From: Duganella sp. Root336D2
GTDB taxonomy: Bacteria; Pseudomonadota; Gammaproteobacteria; Burkholderiales; Burkholderiaceae_D
Direction: 5' to 3'
Length of the DNA: 64,000 nt
Assembly (NCBI RefSeq): GCF_001425005.1
Contig: NZ_LMDB01000012.1
Span: forward strand, 715,407-779,406
Shown here: positions 9,298 to 18,140 of the stretch, one piece after another
How the letters are laid out: the number at the start of each line of letters is the position of its first letter
How positions within the stretch are numbered: position 1 is the stretch's first letter
Program-made: the position numbers and the translations under genes
Notes under the pieces: generated by a model
Database searches by the model: none
Told to the model about the DNA's origin: nothing
The model's input: only the letters and a program-made list of their open reading frames with translations

Positions 9298-9567
9298 TCA
9301 CGAGACCAGCGATGGAATGCCGGTCAGCACTTGCCGCATGTAGTCGACCATCACGGAAATCATCCACGGCCCCGCCACCACCAGGGTGACGAATACGCCG
9401 ACCAGTTTCGGGATGAAGGACAGGGTCGCTTCGTTGATCTGGGTGGCGGCCTGGAAGATCGAGACCACCAGGCCGATCAGCAGCGCCACCAGCAGCAGCG
9501 GCGCCGCCACCATCAGCGTGACTTCCATGGCCTGGCGGCCCATGGTCATGACTGTTTCAGGCGTCAT
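9298..9567 (-). CDS. fliQ: Flagellar export gate protein FliQ
   Basis: FliQ is an 89-residue protein with two membrane helices (LMVAAPLLLVALLIGLVVS and LVGVFVTLVVAGPWMISVMV) that assembles with FliP and FliR. The motif SIFQAATQINEATLSFIPK is the family hallmark. The ATG at 9567 was chosen because the protein begins MTPETVMTMGRQAM, as other FliQ proteins do; the longer open frame upstream overlaps fliP out of frame and is not protein-like. Confidence 0.95.
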   Translation of the reverse strand: MTPETVMTMGRQAMEVTLMVAAPLLLVALLIGLVVSIFQAATQINEATLSFIPKLVGVFVTLVVAGPWMISVMVDYMRQVLTGIPSLVS

Positions 9568-9578
9568 CGCACACCTCG

Positions 9579-10325
9579 CTAGTAGAAGCTCTGGGAAAGC
9601 GAACCCAGCAGCAGTTGCCAGCCATCGACCAGCACGAACAGCATCAGCTTGAACGGCAGCGAAATCACGGCGGGCGACATCATCATCATACCCATCGACA
9701 TCAGTACCGACGCCACCACCATGTCGATGATGAGGAAGGGGATGAAGATGGCGAAGCCGATCTGGAAGGCGGTCTTCAGCTCGGACGTAATGAAGGCCGG
9801 CACCAGGATCTTGAGCGGCACGTCTTCCGGCCCCTGCAATTCCTGGCTGCGTGAAATTTTCACGAACAGAGCCAGGTCGGACTGGCGGGTCTGCTTCAGC
9901 ATGAAGGTTTTCAGCGGCGCGGCCGAGCGTTCCATCGCTTGCTGCATGCTGATCTTGTTGTCCTGCAGCGGCACCCAGGCCTCGCTGTAGATCTTGTCGA
10001 ACACCGGGCTCATGACGAAGAAGGTCAGGAACAGCGACAGGCCGATGATGACCTGGTTGGGCGGTGCCGACTGCGTACCGAGCGCCTGGCGCAGCAGCGA
10101 CAGCACGATCACGATGCGGGTGAAGCCGGTCATCATCAGCAGCGCCGCCGGGATGAAGGTCAGCGCCGTCATCAGGATCAGCGTTTGCAGCGTCAGGCCG
10201 TAATTGGTGCCGCCGCCCGCCGCGGGCGTGCTGGTGAAGGCTGGGATGGTCGGTTCGGCGGCGGCAATCAGCGGCAGGACTAGCACGGCGCCGGCAGCGA
10301 GGCACAGTGCGCGTTTATTTGCCAT
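9579..10325 (-). CDS. fliP: Flagellar export gate protein FliP
   Basis: FliP is the core of the export gate. The ATG at 10325 gives a 248-residue precursor with a signal peptide ([19 protein letters not shown], cleavage near AAAE), typical for FliP. Conserved blocks include [34 protein letters not shown] and [16 protein letters not shown]. The start lies inside the end of fliO, an 11-base overlap in which ATGGCAAATAA serves both genes, so translation is probably coupled. A longer frame upstream has no family similarity. Confidence 0.96.
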   Translation of the reverse strand: MANKRALCLAAGAVLVLPLIAAAEPTIPAFTSTPAAGGGTNYGLTLQTLILMTALTFIPAALLMMTGFTRIVIVLSLLRQALGTQSAPPNQVIIGLSLFLTFFVMSPVFDKIYSEAWVPLQDNKISMQQAMERSAAPLKTFMLKQTRQSDLALFVKISRSQELQGPEDVPLKILVPAFITSELKTAFQIGFAIFIPFLIIDMVVASVLMSMGMMMMSPAVISLPFKLMLFVLVDGWQLLLGSLSQSFY

Positions 10326-10932
10326 TGCGCTTGTCAATCGTCTGTTTGAACCACTCGGCGAAATTGGCTCCCGGCGCGGCCTGTGCACCCGCCAGTTCGG
10401 CTTCGCCGCTGTCCTGGCGCGGCATGGTAGCCAGCGCATTCATGCGGCCTGGCGAGGCGCCCACAACGATCCATTGCTCGCCGACTTCCACCACCAGGAT
10501 GCGCTCGCGCGCGCCGACGCTCAGGGCACCGACCAGCTTGACCTTGCTGCCGCCGGTAATGTGTTTCGGGCCGAAGCGCTTCAGCAGCCAGGCCAGGCCG
10601 ACCAGCAGGGCAATGACGAAGCCCAGCGACAGGATGGTCTGCAGCAGCGAACCGGCAGCGGACGGGGCCTGCGCGGCCAGCACATTGTTCGGCGCCTGGG
10701 TATTGGCGGCGCGGGCGCCGGCCAGGGCGGCTTGCTGTTCGGGCGTCGCGGCCGCGGCGCCAGCGACCGGAGCGGCCGGATTGGCGGCGTTGGCCGGGGC
10801 TGCTTGCGTGCTGCTGGAAATGGTCTCGGGGGCGGGGGCTTGCTGCGCCAGCACGGGTGCGCCAGTGAGGCAGAGGGCAGCCGCGATGGTCAGCGGCCGC
10901 AGCAAGTGCAAGGCAGTTGTGCTCTGCTTCAT
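10315..10932 (-). CDS. fliO: Flagellar biosynthesis protein FliO
   Basis: FliO helps FliP assemble in the export gate. Residues 1-29 form a signal-like segment, residues 30-95 are Ala/Pro-rich linker, and a membrane helix follows near residues 100-125 ([22 protein letters not shown]). The cytoplasmic part has [20 protein letters not shown], the recognisable FliO core. At 205 residues it is longer than the short enterobacterial protein. It overlaps fliN by 4 bases (ATGA) and fliP by 11. Confidence 0.9.
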   Translation of the reverse strand: MKQSTTALHLLRPLTIAAALCLTGAPVLAQQAPAPETISSSTQAAPANAANPAAPVAGAAAATPEQQAALAGARAANTQAPNNVLAAQAPSAAGSLLQTILSLGFVIALLVGLAWLLKRFGPKHITGGSKVKLVGALSVGARERILVVEVGEQWIVVGASPGRMNALATMPRQDSGEAELAGAQAAPGANFAEWFKQTIDKRNGK

Positions 10933-11348
10933 TTATTCAGTTTTCGGATGCGTTCGGAAGGCGTGATGATATCAGTCAGGCGGATACCGAACTTGTCGTT
11001 CACCACCACCACCTCGCCCTGTGCGATCAGGCAGCCATTGACCAGCACGTCCATCGGTTCGCCGGCCAGGCCGTCCAGTTCCACCACCGAGCCCTGCGCC
11101 AGTTGCAGCAGGTTCTTGATGGCGATCTTGGTGCGGCCCAGTTCCACCGTCAGCTGGACCGGGATATCGAGGATGAAGTCGATATCGTTATGGGTTTCGG
11201 TCTTGTTGGGCTGCTTGGAAAAGTCCTTGAACACGGCGGCAGTGGCGGCCTGGTTCTGCATGGCAGCCGCTTCGGCAGCGGCCTGCTCGGCAATCGCGGC
11301 GCCCCAATCGTCATCCATGCTTGTATCGTCGTCTTGATTATCCGCCAT
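10929..11348 (-). CDS. fliN: Flagellar switch protein FliN
   Basis: FliN forms the lower C ring with FliM and FliG. The C-terminal half is a SpoA domain: ILDIPVQLTVELGRTKIAIK and GSVVELDGLAGEPMDVLVNG, ending GEVVVVNDKFGIRLTDI. The N-terminal 60 residues are acidic and Ala-rich, longer than in enterobacteria. It lies 15 bases after fliM and overlaps fliO by 4 bases. Confidence 0.96.
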   Translation of the reverse strand: MADNQDDDTSMDDDWGAAIAEQAAAEAAAMQNQAATAAVFKDFSKQPNKTETHNDIDFILDIPVQLTVELGRTKIAIKNLLQLAQGSVVELDGLAGEPMDVLVNGCLIAQGEVVVVNDKFGIRLTDIITPSERIRKLNK

Positions 11349-11363
11349 GTTTCTCTCCTAGCT

Positions 11364-12344
11364 TTATTTCATATTATCCGCGTTTGCCAGCAGTTTCTCC
11401 ACCTTCAATGCGTATTGCCCGTTCAACACCCCGTAGGTGCAGTCGAGCACAGGCACGCCATCCACGGTCGCCTCGATGGTTTCCGGGATGGTCAGCGGGA
11501 TCACGTCGCCGGCTTTCATGTTCAGGATCTCGTCGAAGCTGACCTTGGCGGTGCCGAGCTTGGCCACCAGTTCCACCTCGGCGATCTGGATCTGCTGCGT
11601 CATCAGGCGGATCCAGCGCTTGTCCACTTCCAGCGCTTCGCCCTGCAGCGAGGAGGTCAGCGCGTCGCGGATCGGCTCGATCATCGAGTAGGGCATGCAG
11701 AAGTGGATCTGGCCCGACACCGAACCGAGTTCGATGGTGAAGGTCGACGCCACCACCACCTCGTTCGGAGTGGCGATGTTGGCAAACTGCGTATTCATTT
11801 CGGAACGGATGTACTCGAACTCCACCGGGTACACTGGTTCCCACGATTTGGTATAGGCCTCGAACACGATGTCGAGGATGCGCAGGATGATGCGCTGCTC
11901 GGTCTGGGTAAAGTCGCGCCCTTCGACGCGGGTGTGGAAGCGGCCGTCGCCACCGAACAGGTTGTCAACCAGCAAGAACACCAGGCCCGGGTCGAATACC
12001 ATCAGGGCCGTGCCGCGCAGCGGCTTCATGTGCACCAGGTTGAGGTTGGTGGGCACCACCAGGTTGCGGATGAACTCGGAATACTTGGACACGCGCACCG
12101 AACCGACCGACACTTCCGCGCTGCGGCGCAGGAAGTTGAACAGGCCCACGCGCAGCAGGCGCGCGAAACGCTCGTTGATAATTTCCAGGGTCGGCATCCG
12201 GCCCCGGACGATGCGTTCCTGCGTCGCCAGGTTGTAGGTGCGGACACCCGTGGTCTCCTCGGGCGTTGCGACGTCGTCCTGGTCGCCGTTGACGCCCTTC
12301 AAGAGGGCATCGACTTCTTCCTGGGAGAGAAAATTATCAGCCAT
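11364..12344 (-). CDS. fliM: Flagellar switch protein FliM
   Basis: FliM is the middle C-ring protein that binds CheY-P. The extreme N-terminus has the CheY-binding segment LSQEEVDALLKGV. The middle CheC-like domain and the C-terminal SpoA domain (LGTAKVSFDEILNMKAGDVI) are intact. Length (326) is typical. It sits between fliL (14-base gap) and fliN (15-base gap). Confidence 0.97.
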   Translation of the reverse strand: MADNFLSQEEVDALLKGVNGDQDDVATPEETTGVRTYNLATQERIVRGRMPTLEIINERFARLLRVGLFNFLRRSAEVSVGSVRVSKYSEFIRNLVVPTNLNLVHMKPLRGTALMVFDPGLVFLLVDNLFGGDGRFHTRVEGRDFTQTEQRIILRILDIVFEAYTKSWEPVYPVEFEYIRSEMNTQFANIATPNEVVVASTFTIELGSVSGQIHFCMPYSMIEPIRDALTSSLQGEALEVDKRWIRLMTQQIQIAEVELVAKLGTAKVSFDEILNMKAGDVIPLTIPETIEATVDGVPVLDCTYGVLNGQYALKVEKLLANADNMK

Positions 12345-12358
12345 GCTTCACCCGCGCC

Positions 12359-12877
12359 TTACTGGATGATGAATGCGGTGAACAATACTTCGGAAACTTC
12401 CTGCGCCTCGCCGCCGCTTTCAAACGGCAGGTTGACCGCTTCCATGATGTCCTTGCTCAGTTGCTGCTTGCCCTCCGGGGTATTGATCTCGGACGCATGC
12501 TTGCTCGACAGCAGCAGCAGGATACGGCTGCGCACCTTGGGCATATTGGTCTTGATGACTTCCGACTCTTCCAGGCTGCCGGCCTGCAGCGTGATCGCCA
12601 GTTGCAGGTACTGGTCGCCATTTTCCGGCTGCAGGTTGACCGTGAACTGGTCCACCGGAACGTACACTGGCGGACCGGCTTTCTTGGCCGGCTTCTTGGC
12701 CTTCTTGTTCGGCTTGGCTTCTTCCGAATGTTCTTCGCCGCTATCGCTCTTCAGCATGAACCATGCGCCGCCGCCGCCGGCCAGCGCGAGTACCAACACG
12801 CCAGCCAGGATGATGATCAGCTTTTTCTTTCCGCCACCGGCCGGCGGTGCTGCTTCTGCCTTAGCATCAGCCTTCAT
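12359..12877 (-). CDS. fliL: Flagellar stator-associated protein FliL
   Basis: FliL is a single-pass inner-membrane protein that supports the stators. A lysine-rich N-terminus is followed by one helix (IIILAGVLVLALAGGGGAW), a Lys-rich periplasmic linker and the FliL domain (PPVYVPVDQFTVNLQ). I chose the ATG at 12877 (172 residues); an in-frame TTG at 12895 would add six residues. The 129-base gap to fliK is the largest inside this operon and contains a perfect 12-bp palindrome CGAAAGCTTTCG, so an internal promoter or processing site is possible. Confidence 0.93.
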   Translation of the reverse strand: MKADAKAEAAPPAGGGKKKLIIILAGVLVLALAGGGGAWFMLKSDSGEEHSEEAKPNKKAKKPAKKAGPPVYVPVDQFTVNLQPENGDQYLQLAITLQAGSLEESEVIKTNMPKVRSRILLLLSSKHASEINTPEGKQQLSKDIMEAVNLPFESGGEAQEVSEVLFTAFIIQ

Positions 12878-13006
12878 TTTTGGATTCGCTTTCAATTCTG
12901 CTGCCTTGGATGCAAGAGTTGGATCATGACGCCATTATGTCATTATCGCGAAAGCTTTCGGGGAGCGATGCGCCGAAAAGAGGCAGGAAGCAGGGCTATC
13001 TCTGCC

Positions 13007-14503
13007 TTAGGCGAAGGTGTCGACGGCGCCCAGTACGCTGCGGCGCAGCTGGGGGGCGGCCTGCGCCGTGTTCTCGGCATTGTCATTCTGGCCATTGGCG
13101 ACGCCGCGACCACGGCCACGGCCGGCGGCGGCTTCCATTTCGGCGAAGGCCTTCTGCTGGTCCTGGCTGCCGGAGGACACGCTGGTGTCGCCCAGCATGA
13201 TGCCGGCTTCGCCCATGGTTTCGCGCAGCTTCGGCAGCGCCTGTTCGAGCGCCTCACGCACTTCCGGCTGGGCCGCTGTGAAGGCGACGCTGGCCTGGTC
13301 ATTGGAGATGCTCAGCACCACTTGCAGTGGGCCGAGGTCGGGCGGGTTCAAGGTCAGGGTGGCGCTCTGTTCGCCGCCGTTGGCCATCCACACCACTTTC
13401 TGGCCCAGCTGGTGGTCCCAGCCCTGGCTGCCGACGCGGGCGTGCAGCTGGTTGCTGGCCAGGGCCTGGGCGGCTTGCGCATTCGCGGCGCCGGCTGGGG
13501 CGAGGGCGGTAGCGGCCGCTTGCAGGGGATTTGCCTGCGGCTGGATTGTGTGCCTGGCATCTTGTGCAGCTGCGTCGGCGGCCTTGCCGGCGTCGGCGCT
13601 GGCTTGCTGCAGGACGGCCTGGAAGTCGCTGCGCGGCTGGGTCGCCGCCTTGTCGCTGGCGGCAGTAGTGGCGGAGGCTGCACCGGCGTCGCCGGCTTCG
13701 CTGGCTGCGCCGTGGCGCGCCTTGGCCAGGGCGTCCGCCCCGGCCGGATCCTGTTCCTGTGCGCTGGCTTTCGCTGCCTGCAGCGCGGCCTGGTCGAGGG
13801 CCATGCCTTCTTCAGGCAAGCGCTCGGCGCTGGCAGTCGTGCCGCCGCTGCTGGACAGCATGGCGTCGCCGGCCAGTCCGGCATCGCTTGCGCGGCCGTC
13901 TTTGCCTGCGGCTAGCGCTGCTGCTGCGGCAGCCGCCGCGGCAGCCGCAGCAGCAGCGCTGGCGGCGTCGGCGGAGGTGGGCTGGGCCAGGCCCTGGATC
14001 ATGGCCAGCATGTCGGCCACCGCGTCGCTGGCGGCTTGCTGGCTATCGGCCTGTTCGGTGGCTGCATCGGCGCCGGTGGCGGCGCCGGCTGCAGGGGCAG
14101 CGTTGGGCGCTGCGGGCGCTGCGGGCGCGTCGGCGCCCGCAGCATTGGCGGCGGACTGCGCCTCCGCGCTTGCCGCGGTATTGTTGGCCTGGTTGCTTGG
14201 CGGGGCCTTTGGCGGCGCTGGCGCGGCTGGCTTGTTGCCCTGGGCCGTTGTGCTGGAGGCCGGCTTCGGCTGCTGGCTTGCCTGTGCGTGCGGTTGCTGT
14301 GCGGCCGGTTTTGGCGCCTCGGCACGGCGTGCCGCGCCATTGGCTTGCGCTTGCAGCGAAGGCGGCAGGGCCTTGGCCTGGCGTTCGATCTGGTTGTTCA
14401 GGGCCTGTGCAAACTGATTGTCTTCCTGCGCAGCATTGGACGAACGGCCAGCAGCCGTGTTGCCGGAAAGAAGAGGGGAGTTCTGTACAGTCTGGGTTTG
14501 CAT
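13007..14503 (-). CDS. fliK: Flagellar hook-length control protein FliK
   Basis: FliK measures the hook and switches export specificity. The first 380 residues are low-complexity, rich in Ala, Gln and Pro, and include a run of 14 alanines at residues 183-196 built from mixed GCN codons. The C-terminal hook domain is conserved: NPPDLGPLQVVLSISNDQ and then LPKLRETMGEAGIMLGDTSV. Length 498 is within the wide family range. It is the upstream member of two fliK-type genes in this window; the second lies at 21.6-22.8 kb. Confidence 0.92.
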   Translation of the reverse strand: MQTQTVQNSPLLSGNTAAGRSSNAAQEDNQFAQALNNQIERQAKALPPSLQAQANGAARRAEAPKPAAQQPHAQASQQPKPASSTTAQGNKPAAPAPPKAPPSNQANNTAASAEAQSAANAAGADAPAAPAAPNAAPAAGAATGADAATEQADSQQAASDAVADMLAMIQGLAQPTSADAASAAAAAAAAAAAAAALAAGKDGRASDAGLAGDAMLSSSGGTTASAERLPEEGMALDQAALQAAKASAQEQDPAGADALAKARHGAASEAGDAGAASATTAASDKAATQPRSDFQAVLQQASADAGKAADAAAQDARHTIQPQANPLQAAATALAPAGAANAQAAQALASNQLHARVGSQGWDHQLGQKVVWMANGGEQSATLTLNPPDLGPLQVVLSISNDQASVAFTAAQPEVREALEQALPKLRETMGEAGIMLGDTSVSSGSQDQQKAFAEMEAAAGRGRGRGVANGQNDNAENTAQAAPQLRRSVLGAVDTFA

Positions 14504-14515
14504 GATCGAATCGGT

Positions 14516-14956
14516 CTAGCGTTTGAAAAATGCCTGGCGGGAGGCGTGTTCGTCCATGGCCTTCTGGTCGCGCTTGGCTTCCTTCTTGAGCTCCTGGGCT
14601 TCGGCCCGGTCGCGCAAGGTGGAATACGACATGCGCTTGCGTTCAGCGTCTTGCCACATTTGCTTCTCCTGGTCGCCGCGCACCTTGCTATGGCGCAGCA
14701 CTTCCTGCTGGCCCTGGATCGCAGTGTCCAGTTTCTCCATGAAAGCCTGGAAATTGCGATACGCCATGGGTGTGATGCCTTGCTGCTGCGAAGCATCGAA
14801 GCGGCGGCCATATTCGTCGCGGTAGCCAACCAGCATGTTCAGCTTCTCTTCCGCCTCGGCCACGGCCTTCAGGGCCGCGCCGAGGCGCTTGGCGGCATCG
14901 TCGGTTTCCCGCTGCGCCAGGTCGATCAGGGTTTCAAGTTGCTGGGTAGAGGCCAT
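14516..14956 (-). CDS. fliJ: Flagellar export chaperone FliJ
   Basis: FliJ is a coiled-coil protein that couples the FliI ATPase to the export gate. The 146-residue chain is almost wholly helical and charged (AQRETDDAAKRLGAALKAVA; YREFRD-type region replaced by GYRDEYGRRFDASQQQG). The ATG at 14956 was preferred to an in-frame TTG nine bases upstream. It lies between fliI and fliK with short gaps. Confidence 0.92.
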   Translation of the reverse strand: MASTQQLETLIDLAQRETDDAAKRLGAALKAVAEAEEKLNMLVGYRDEYGRRFDASQQQGITPMAYRNFQAFMEKLDTAIQGQQEVLRHSKVRGDQEKQMWQDAERKRMSYSTLRDRAEAQELKKEAKRDQKAMDEHASRQAFFKR

Positions 14957-14990
14957 GATGGTCAATTATATGCAAGGCCAAACGCGCCAA

Positions 14991-16394
14991 TCAGTCGAAT
15001 AGAGTGGTTAACTGGCCCAAGCTCTCGGGCATGTTGACCTGCTCGGTAATTTGCTGCTGCAGGAATTGTTCAATCTTATCGTGCAGGTTGATGGCCTGGT
15101 CAAGCACCGGATCGGTGCCCGGTGTGTACGCCCCTACGGCAATCAGGTCGCGGCTGCGTTCGTAGCGGGAAAACAACTGTTTCAGCTTGCGCGCCTGGTT
15201 CTGGTGGCCGTGCGAGGTAATCGAGTGCATGGCGCGGCTGATTGACTGTTCGATATCAATCGCCGGGTAATGGCCGGCTTCGGCCAGGCGGCGGTTCAGC
15301 ACGATGTGGCCATCCAGGATCGCTCGGGCCGAGTCGGCAATCGGGTCCTGCTGGTCGTCGCCCTCGGTCAGTACGGTATAGAAAGCGGTGATCGAACCGC
15401 CGCCCAGTTCGCCGTTGCCGGCACGCTCCACCAGCACTGGCAATTTTGCAAACACGGACGGCGGATAACCCTTGGTGGCCGGCGGTTCGCCGATGGCCAG
15501 CGCGATTTCGCGCTGCGCCATCGCGTAGCGGGTCAGGGAGTCCATGATCAGCAGCACGTTCTGCCCCTTGTCGCGGAAGTGCTCGGCAATCGCGGTGGAA
15601 TAGGCTGCGCCCTGCATGCGCATCAGCGGCGGCGTATCGGCCGGCGCGGCCACGACCACGGAACGGCGCAAGCCTTCCTCGCCCAGGATCTGTTCGATGA
15701 ATTCCTTGACCTCGCGGCCACGCTCGCCGATCAGGCCGACCACGATGACGTCCGCTTCGGTGTAGCGTGCCATCATGCCGAGCAAGACGGATTTGCCGAC
15801 GCCGGAACCGGCGAACAGGCCCATGCGCTGGCCGCGCCCGACGGTCAGCATGGCGTTGATGCAGCGCACGCCCACGTCCAGCGTTTCCACGATCGGCGCA
15901 CGGCCCAGCGGGTTGGCGGGGCGCACATTGATCGGCGCCGAATCGCTGGTCTGGATCGGGCCCAGGCCGTCCAGCGGGCGGCCGGCGCCATCGACCACCC
16001 GGCCCAGCAGTTCGGGGCCGACCGGCAGGTGGCGCGCGCGGTCGCTGGGGCGGCGGCGCGGGTGGTTGACGCTGCCCGGCTTGGGCACGCTCTGTTCCAC
16101 CGGGAACACGCGGGTGCCGGGAATGATGCCTTCGACATCGCTTTGCGGCATCAGGAACAGTTTGTCGCCTTCAAAGCCGACCACTTCGGCCTCGACCTTG
16201 CCGCCGGAGGGCAGGGGCACGGTGCAGGCGGCGCCGACGGCCAGGCGCAGGCCGACCGCCTCCATCACCAGGCCGGCCACGCGCGTGACGCGGCCCGACA
16301 CCTGCATCGGTTCGACGAAGTCGATCAGGGTGGCGCAATCGTTCAGGTAAGAACGCCAGCGGCCTGCGTGCACTTGTGGGTCGGCGGCGCCCAT
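14991..16394 (-). CDS. fliI: Flagellum-specific ATPase FliI
   Basis: FliI is the F1-beta-like ATPase of the export apparatus. Walker A is [16 protein letters not shown], Walker B is [17 protein letters not shown], and [13 protein letters not shown] is the family signature. The ATG at 16394 (467 residues) lies one base after the fliH stop (TGAGATG). A longer frame starting 36 bases upstream would overlap fliH and adds a non-conserved MRWARTW sequence, so it was not used. Confidence 0.97.
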   Translation of the reverse strand: MGAADPQVHAGRWRSYLNDCATLIDFVEPMQVSGRVTRVAGLVMEAVGLRLAVGAACTVPLPSGGKVEAEVVGFEGDKLFLMPQSDVEGIIPGTRVFPVEQSVPKPGSVNHPRRRPSDRARHLPVGPELLGRVVDGAGRPLDGLGPIQTSDSAPINVRPANPLGRAPIVETLDVGVRCINAMLTVGRGQRMGLFAGSGVGKSVLLGMMARYTEADVIVVGLIGERGREVKEFIEQILGEEGLRRSVVVAAPADTPPLMRMQGAAYSTAIAEHFRDKGQNVLLIMDSLTRYAMAQREIALAIGEPPATKGYPPSVFAKLPVLVERAGNGELGGGSITAFYTVLTEGDDQQDPIADSARAILDGHIVLNRRLAEAGHYPAIDIEQSISRAMHSITSHGHQNQARKLKQLFSRYERSRDLIAVGAYTPGTDPVLDQAINLHDKIEQFLQQQITEQVNMPESLGQLTTLFD

Positions 16395-16395
16395 C

Positions 16396-17145
16396 TCAGT
16401 CGATCCAGTCCAGGTCCTTGCCCAGCGCAAGGCTCAGGCGTTGCCAGCGCGACTGCACCGTGGCATCGATCTGGTTGGAGGCGGTATCGACCTTGCAGCC
16501 GCCGCGCTCGATGGTCGGGTCGTCGATCACGCGCCAGCCGCCTTTGTCGAGTTCTTCGGCAATGCCTTCACGCACCACGGCAGCATCCTCCGGGTTCAGG
16601 ATCAGCAGCGCCGGCTGTTGCAGCACCGGCAGGTATTCGATGGCTTCGCGCACGATCGGCAGGATCAGCTCCGGCTTCACGCGCAGGGCGGTCTTGATCA
16701 TGCCCTTGGCCAGGTGCAGCGCCAGTTCCAGCACTTCGTTGCTGATGGCCTGGTCGGCGTCGCGCAGCGCGGCGCTGAAGTTGCCGGCAATGTCGCGCAC
16801 CGGCGCGATAGCCTGCTCGGTGGCAGCGCGCGCCTCATCCAGCGCCTGTGCGGCGCCGTCGTCGTGGCCGGCCTTGAAGCCGGCCTCATAGCCCTGCTGG
16901 CGCGCTTCCTCGCGGATGGCGGCCAGTCCTTCTTCGCTCGGATAGTCGGGGGCGCGGGGCTGCTCCGCCGCGTATTCTGCCTGCGCTACTTCTGCCTGTG
17001 CCGCGGCTTCTTCAGCGGCAATGGCGCGTGCTTCCTCTTCCTCGCGTTCGCGCTGCGCCAGTGCGCTTGGGCGCGTGTCGCCGAAGGATTGCAATTCCCA
17101 GCGCTGGTACGCGGTCTGCTGTTCTTTTGGAATATTCGCCATCAA
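16396..17145 (-). CDS. fliH: Flagellar export ATPase regulator FliH
   Basis: FliH dimerises, binds FliI and docks the ATPase complex to the C ring through FliN. The N-terminus is rich in Ala and Glu ([20 protein letters not shown]) as a long coiled coil, followed by [13 protein letters not shown] and a globular C-terminal domain ([20 protein letters not shown]). 249 residues is a usual length. Its start overlaps the fliG stop (ATGATG around TGA), so either of two adjacent ATGs may be used. Confidence 0.94.
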   Translation of the reverse strand: MMANIPKEQQTAYQRWELQSFGDTRPSALAQREREEEEARAIAAEEAAAQAEVAQAEYAAEQPRAPDYPSEEGLAAIREEARQQGYEAGFKAGHDDGAAQALDEARAATEQAIAPVRDIAGNFSAALRDADQAISNEVLELALHLAKGMIKTALRVKPELILPIVREAIEYLPVLQQPALLILNPEDAAVVREGIAEELDKGGWRVIDDPTIERGGCKVDTASNQIDATVQSRWQRLSLALGKDLDWID

Positions 17146-18140
17146 ACGAAGGAATCCTCGCCCTTGCCGCCCAGTACGATCTGGCCTTCATCGGCCAGGC
17201 GCCGCACGATCTGCAGGATCTGCTTCTGCTGCGTCTCCACTTCGGACAGGCGTACCGGGCCTTTGTTCTCCAGGTCTTCGCGCATCATTTCCGAGGCACG
17301 CGCCGACATGTTCTTGAAGACCTTGTCGCGCAAGTCCGGCGACGCGCCTTTCAGCGCGATGATCAGCATTTCGGACTGCACTTCGCGCAGCAGCAGCTGG
17401 ATGCCGCGGTCGTCGACGTCGATCAGGTTGTCGAACACGAACATCTCGTCCATGATCTTCTGCGCCATGTCGTTGTCGTAGTTCTTGATGTTGTCCATCA
17501 CGTTCTGTTCCTGCTCGCCGGACATGAAGTTCAGGATCTCGGCCGCGGCGCGCACGCCGCCCAGCGTCGATTTCTTGATATTTTCATTACCGGACAGGAG
17601 CTTGGTCAGCACGTCGTTCAGTTCGCGCAAGGCCTGCGGCTGCACGCCGTCCAGCGTGGCGATACGCAGCACCGCATCGTTGCGCAGGCGGTCGGTGAAG
17701 TGGCCCAGGATTTCGCAAGCCTGGTCGCGCTCAAGGTGGACCAGGATGGTGGCGATGATCTGCGGGTGTTCGTTGCGGATCAGTTCGGCCACCGATTGCG
17801 AATCCATCCACTTCAAGGACTCGATGCCGGAGGCATCCTTGCCGCCCAGGATGCGCGACAGCAGCACCGAGGCCTTGTCGTCGCCCAGCGCCTTGGTCAG
17901 CACCTGGCGGATGTATTCGTCCGAATCGATGCCCACGGTGGAGGCGGCCGCGTACTGGTCGCGGAAATCGTCCAGCACGTCGACCACCATCTCATGCGGG
18001 ATGTTCTTCATGGTTGCCATCGAGGCGCCCAGTTTCAGCACTTCGCGCGGGCCGAGGTATTTCATCACCTCGGCCGCTTCGCCTTCGCCCATCGCCAGCA
18101 TCAGGATGGCGGCCTTTTGCAGTCCGGTATTCTCAGTCAT
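17142..18140 (-). CDS. fliG: Flagellar switch protein FliG
   Basis: FliG is the rotor protein that meets the MotA stator. N-terminal FliF-binding, middle and C-terminal motor domains are all present: GEGEAAEVMKYLGPREVLKL at the start, EHPQIIATILVHLERDQA in the middle and the charged torque helix LLREVQSEMLIIALKGASPD near the end. Length 332 matches the family. It overlaps fliF by 8 bases and fliH by 4. Confidence 0.97.
   Translation of the reverse strand: MTENTGLQKAAILMLAMGEGEAAEVMKYLGPREVLKLGASMATMKNIPHEMVVDVLDDFRDQYAAASTVGIDSDEYIRQVLTKALGDDKASVLLSRILGGKDASGIESLKWMDSQSVAELIRNEHPQIIATILVHLERDQACEILGHFTDRLRNDAVLRIATLDGVQPQALRELNDVLTKLLSGNENIKKSTLGGVRAAAEILNFMSGEQEQNVMDNIKNYDNDMAQKIMDEMFVFDNLIDVDDRGIQLLLREVQSEMLIIALKGASPDLRDKVFKNMSARASEMMREDLENKGPVRLSEVETQQKQILQIVRRLADEGQIVLGGKGEDSFV

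Noticed and set aside
12949..12960. 12-bp palindrome CGAAAGCTTTCG between fliK and fliL as a promoter or operator
   Set aside because: No -35/-10 or sigma-28 boxes with correct spacing were found around it; noted only in the fliL entry.
13017..14505. Plus-strand Ala/Trp/Arg-rich frames opposite fliK
   Set aside because: They mirror the low-complexity Ala-rich fliK sequence and show no domain.
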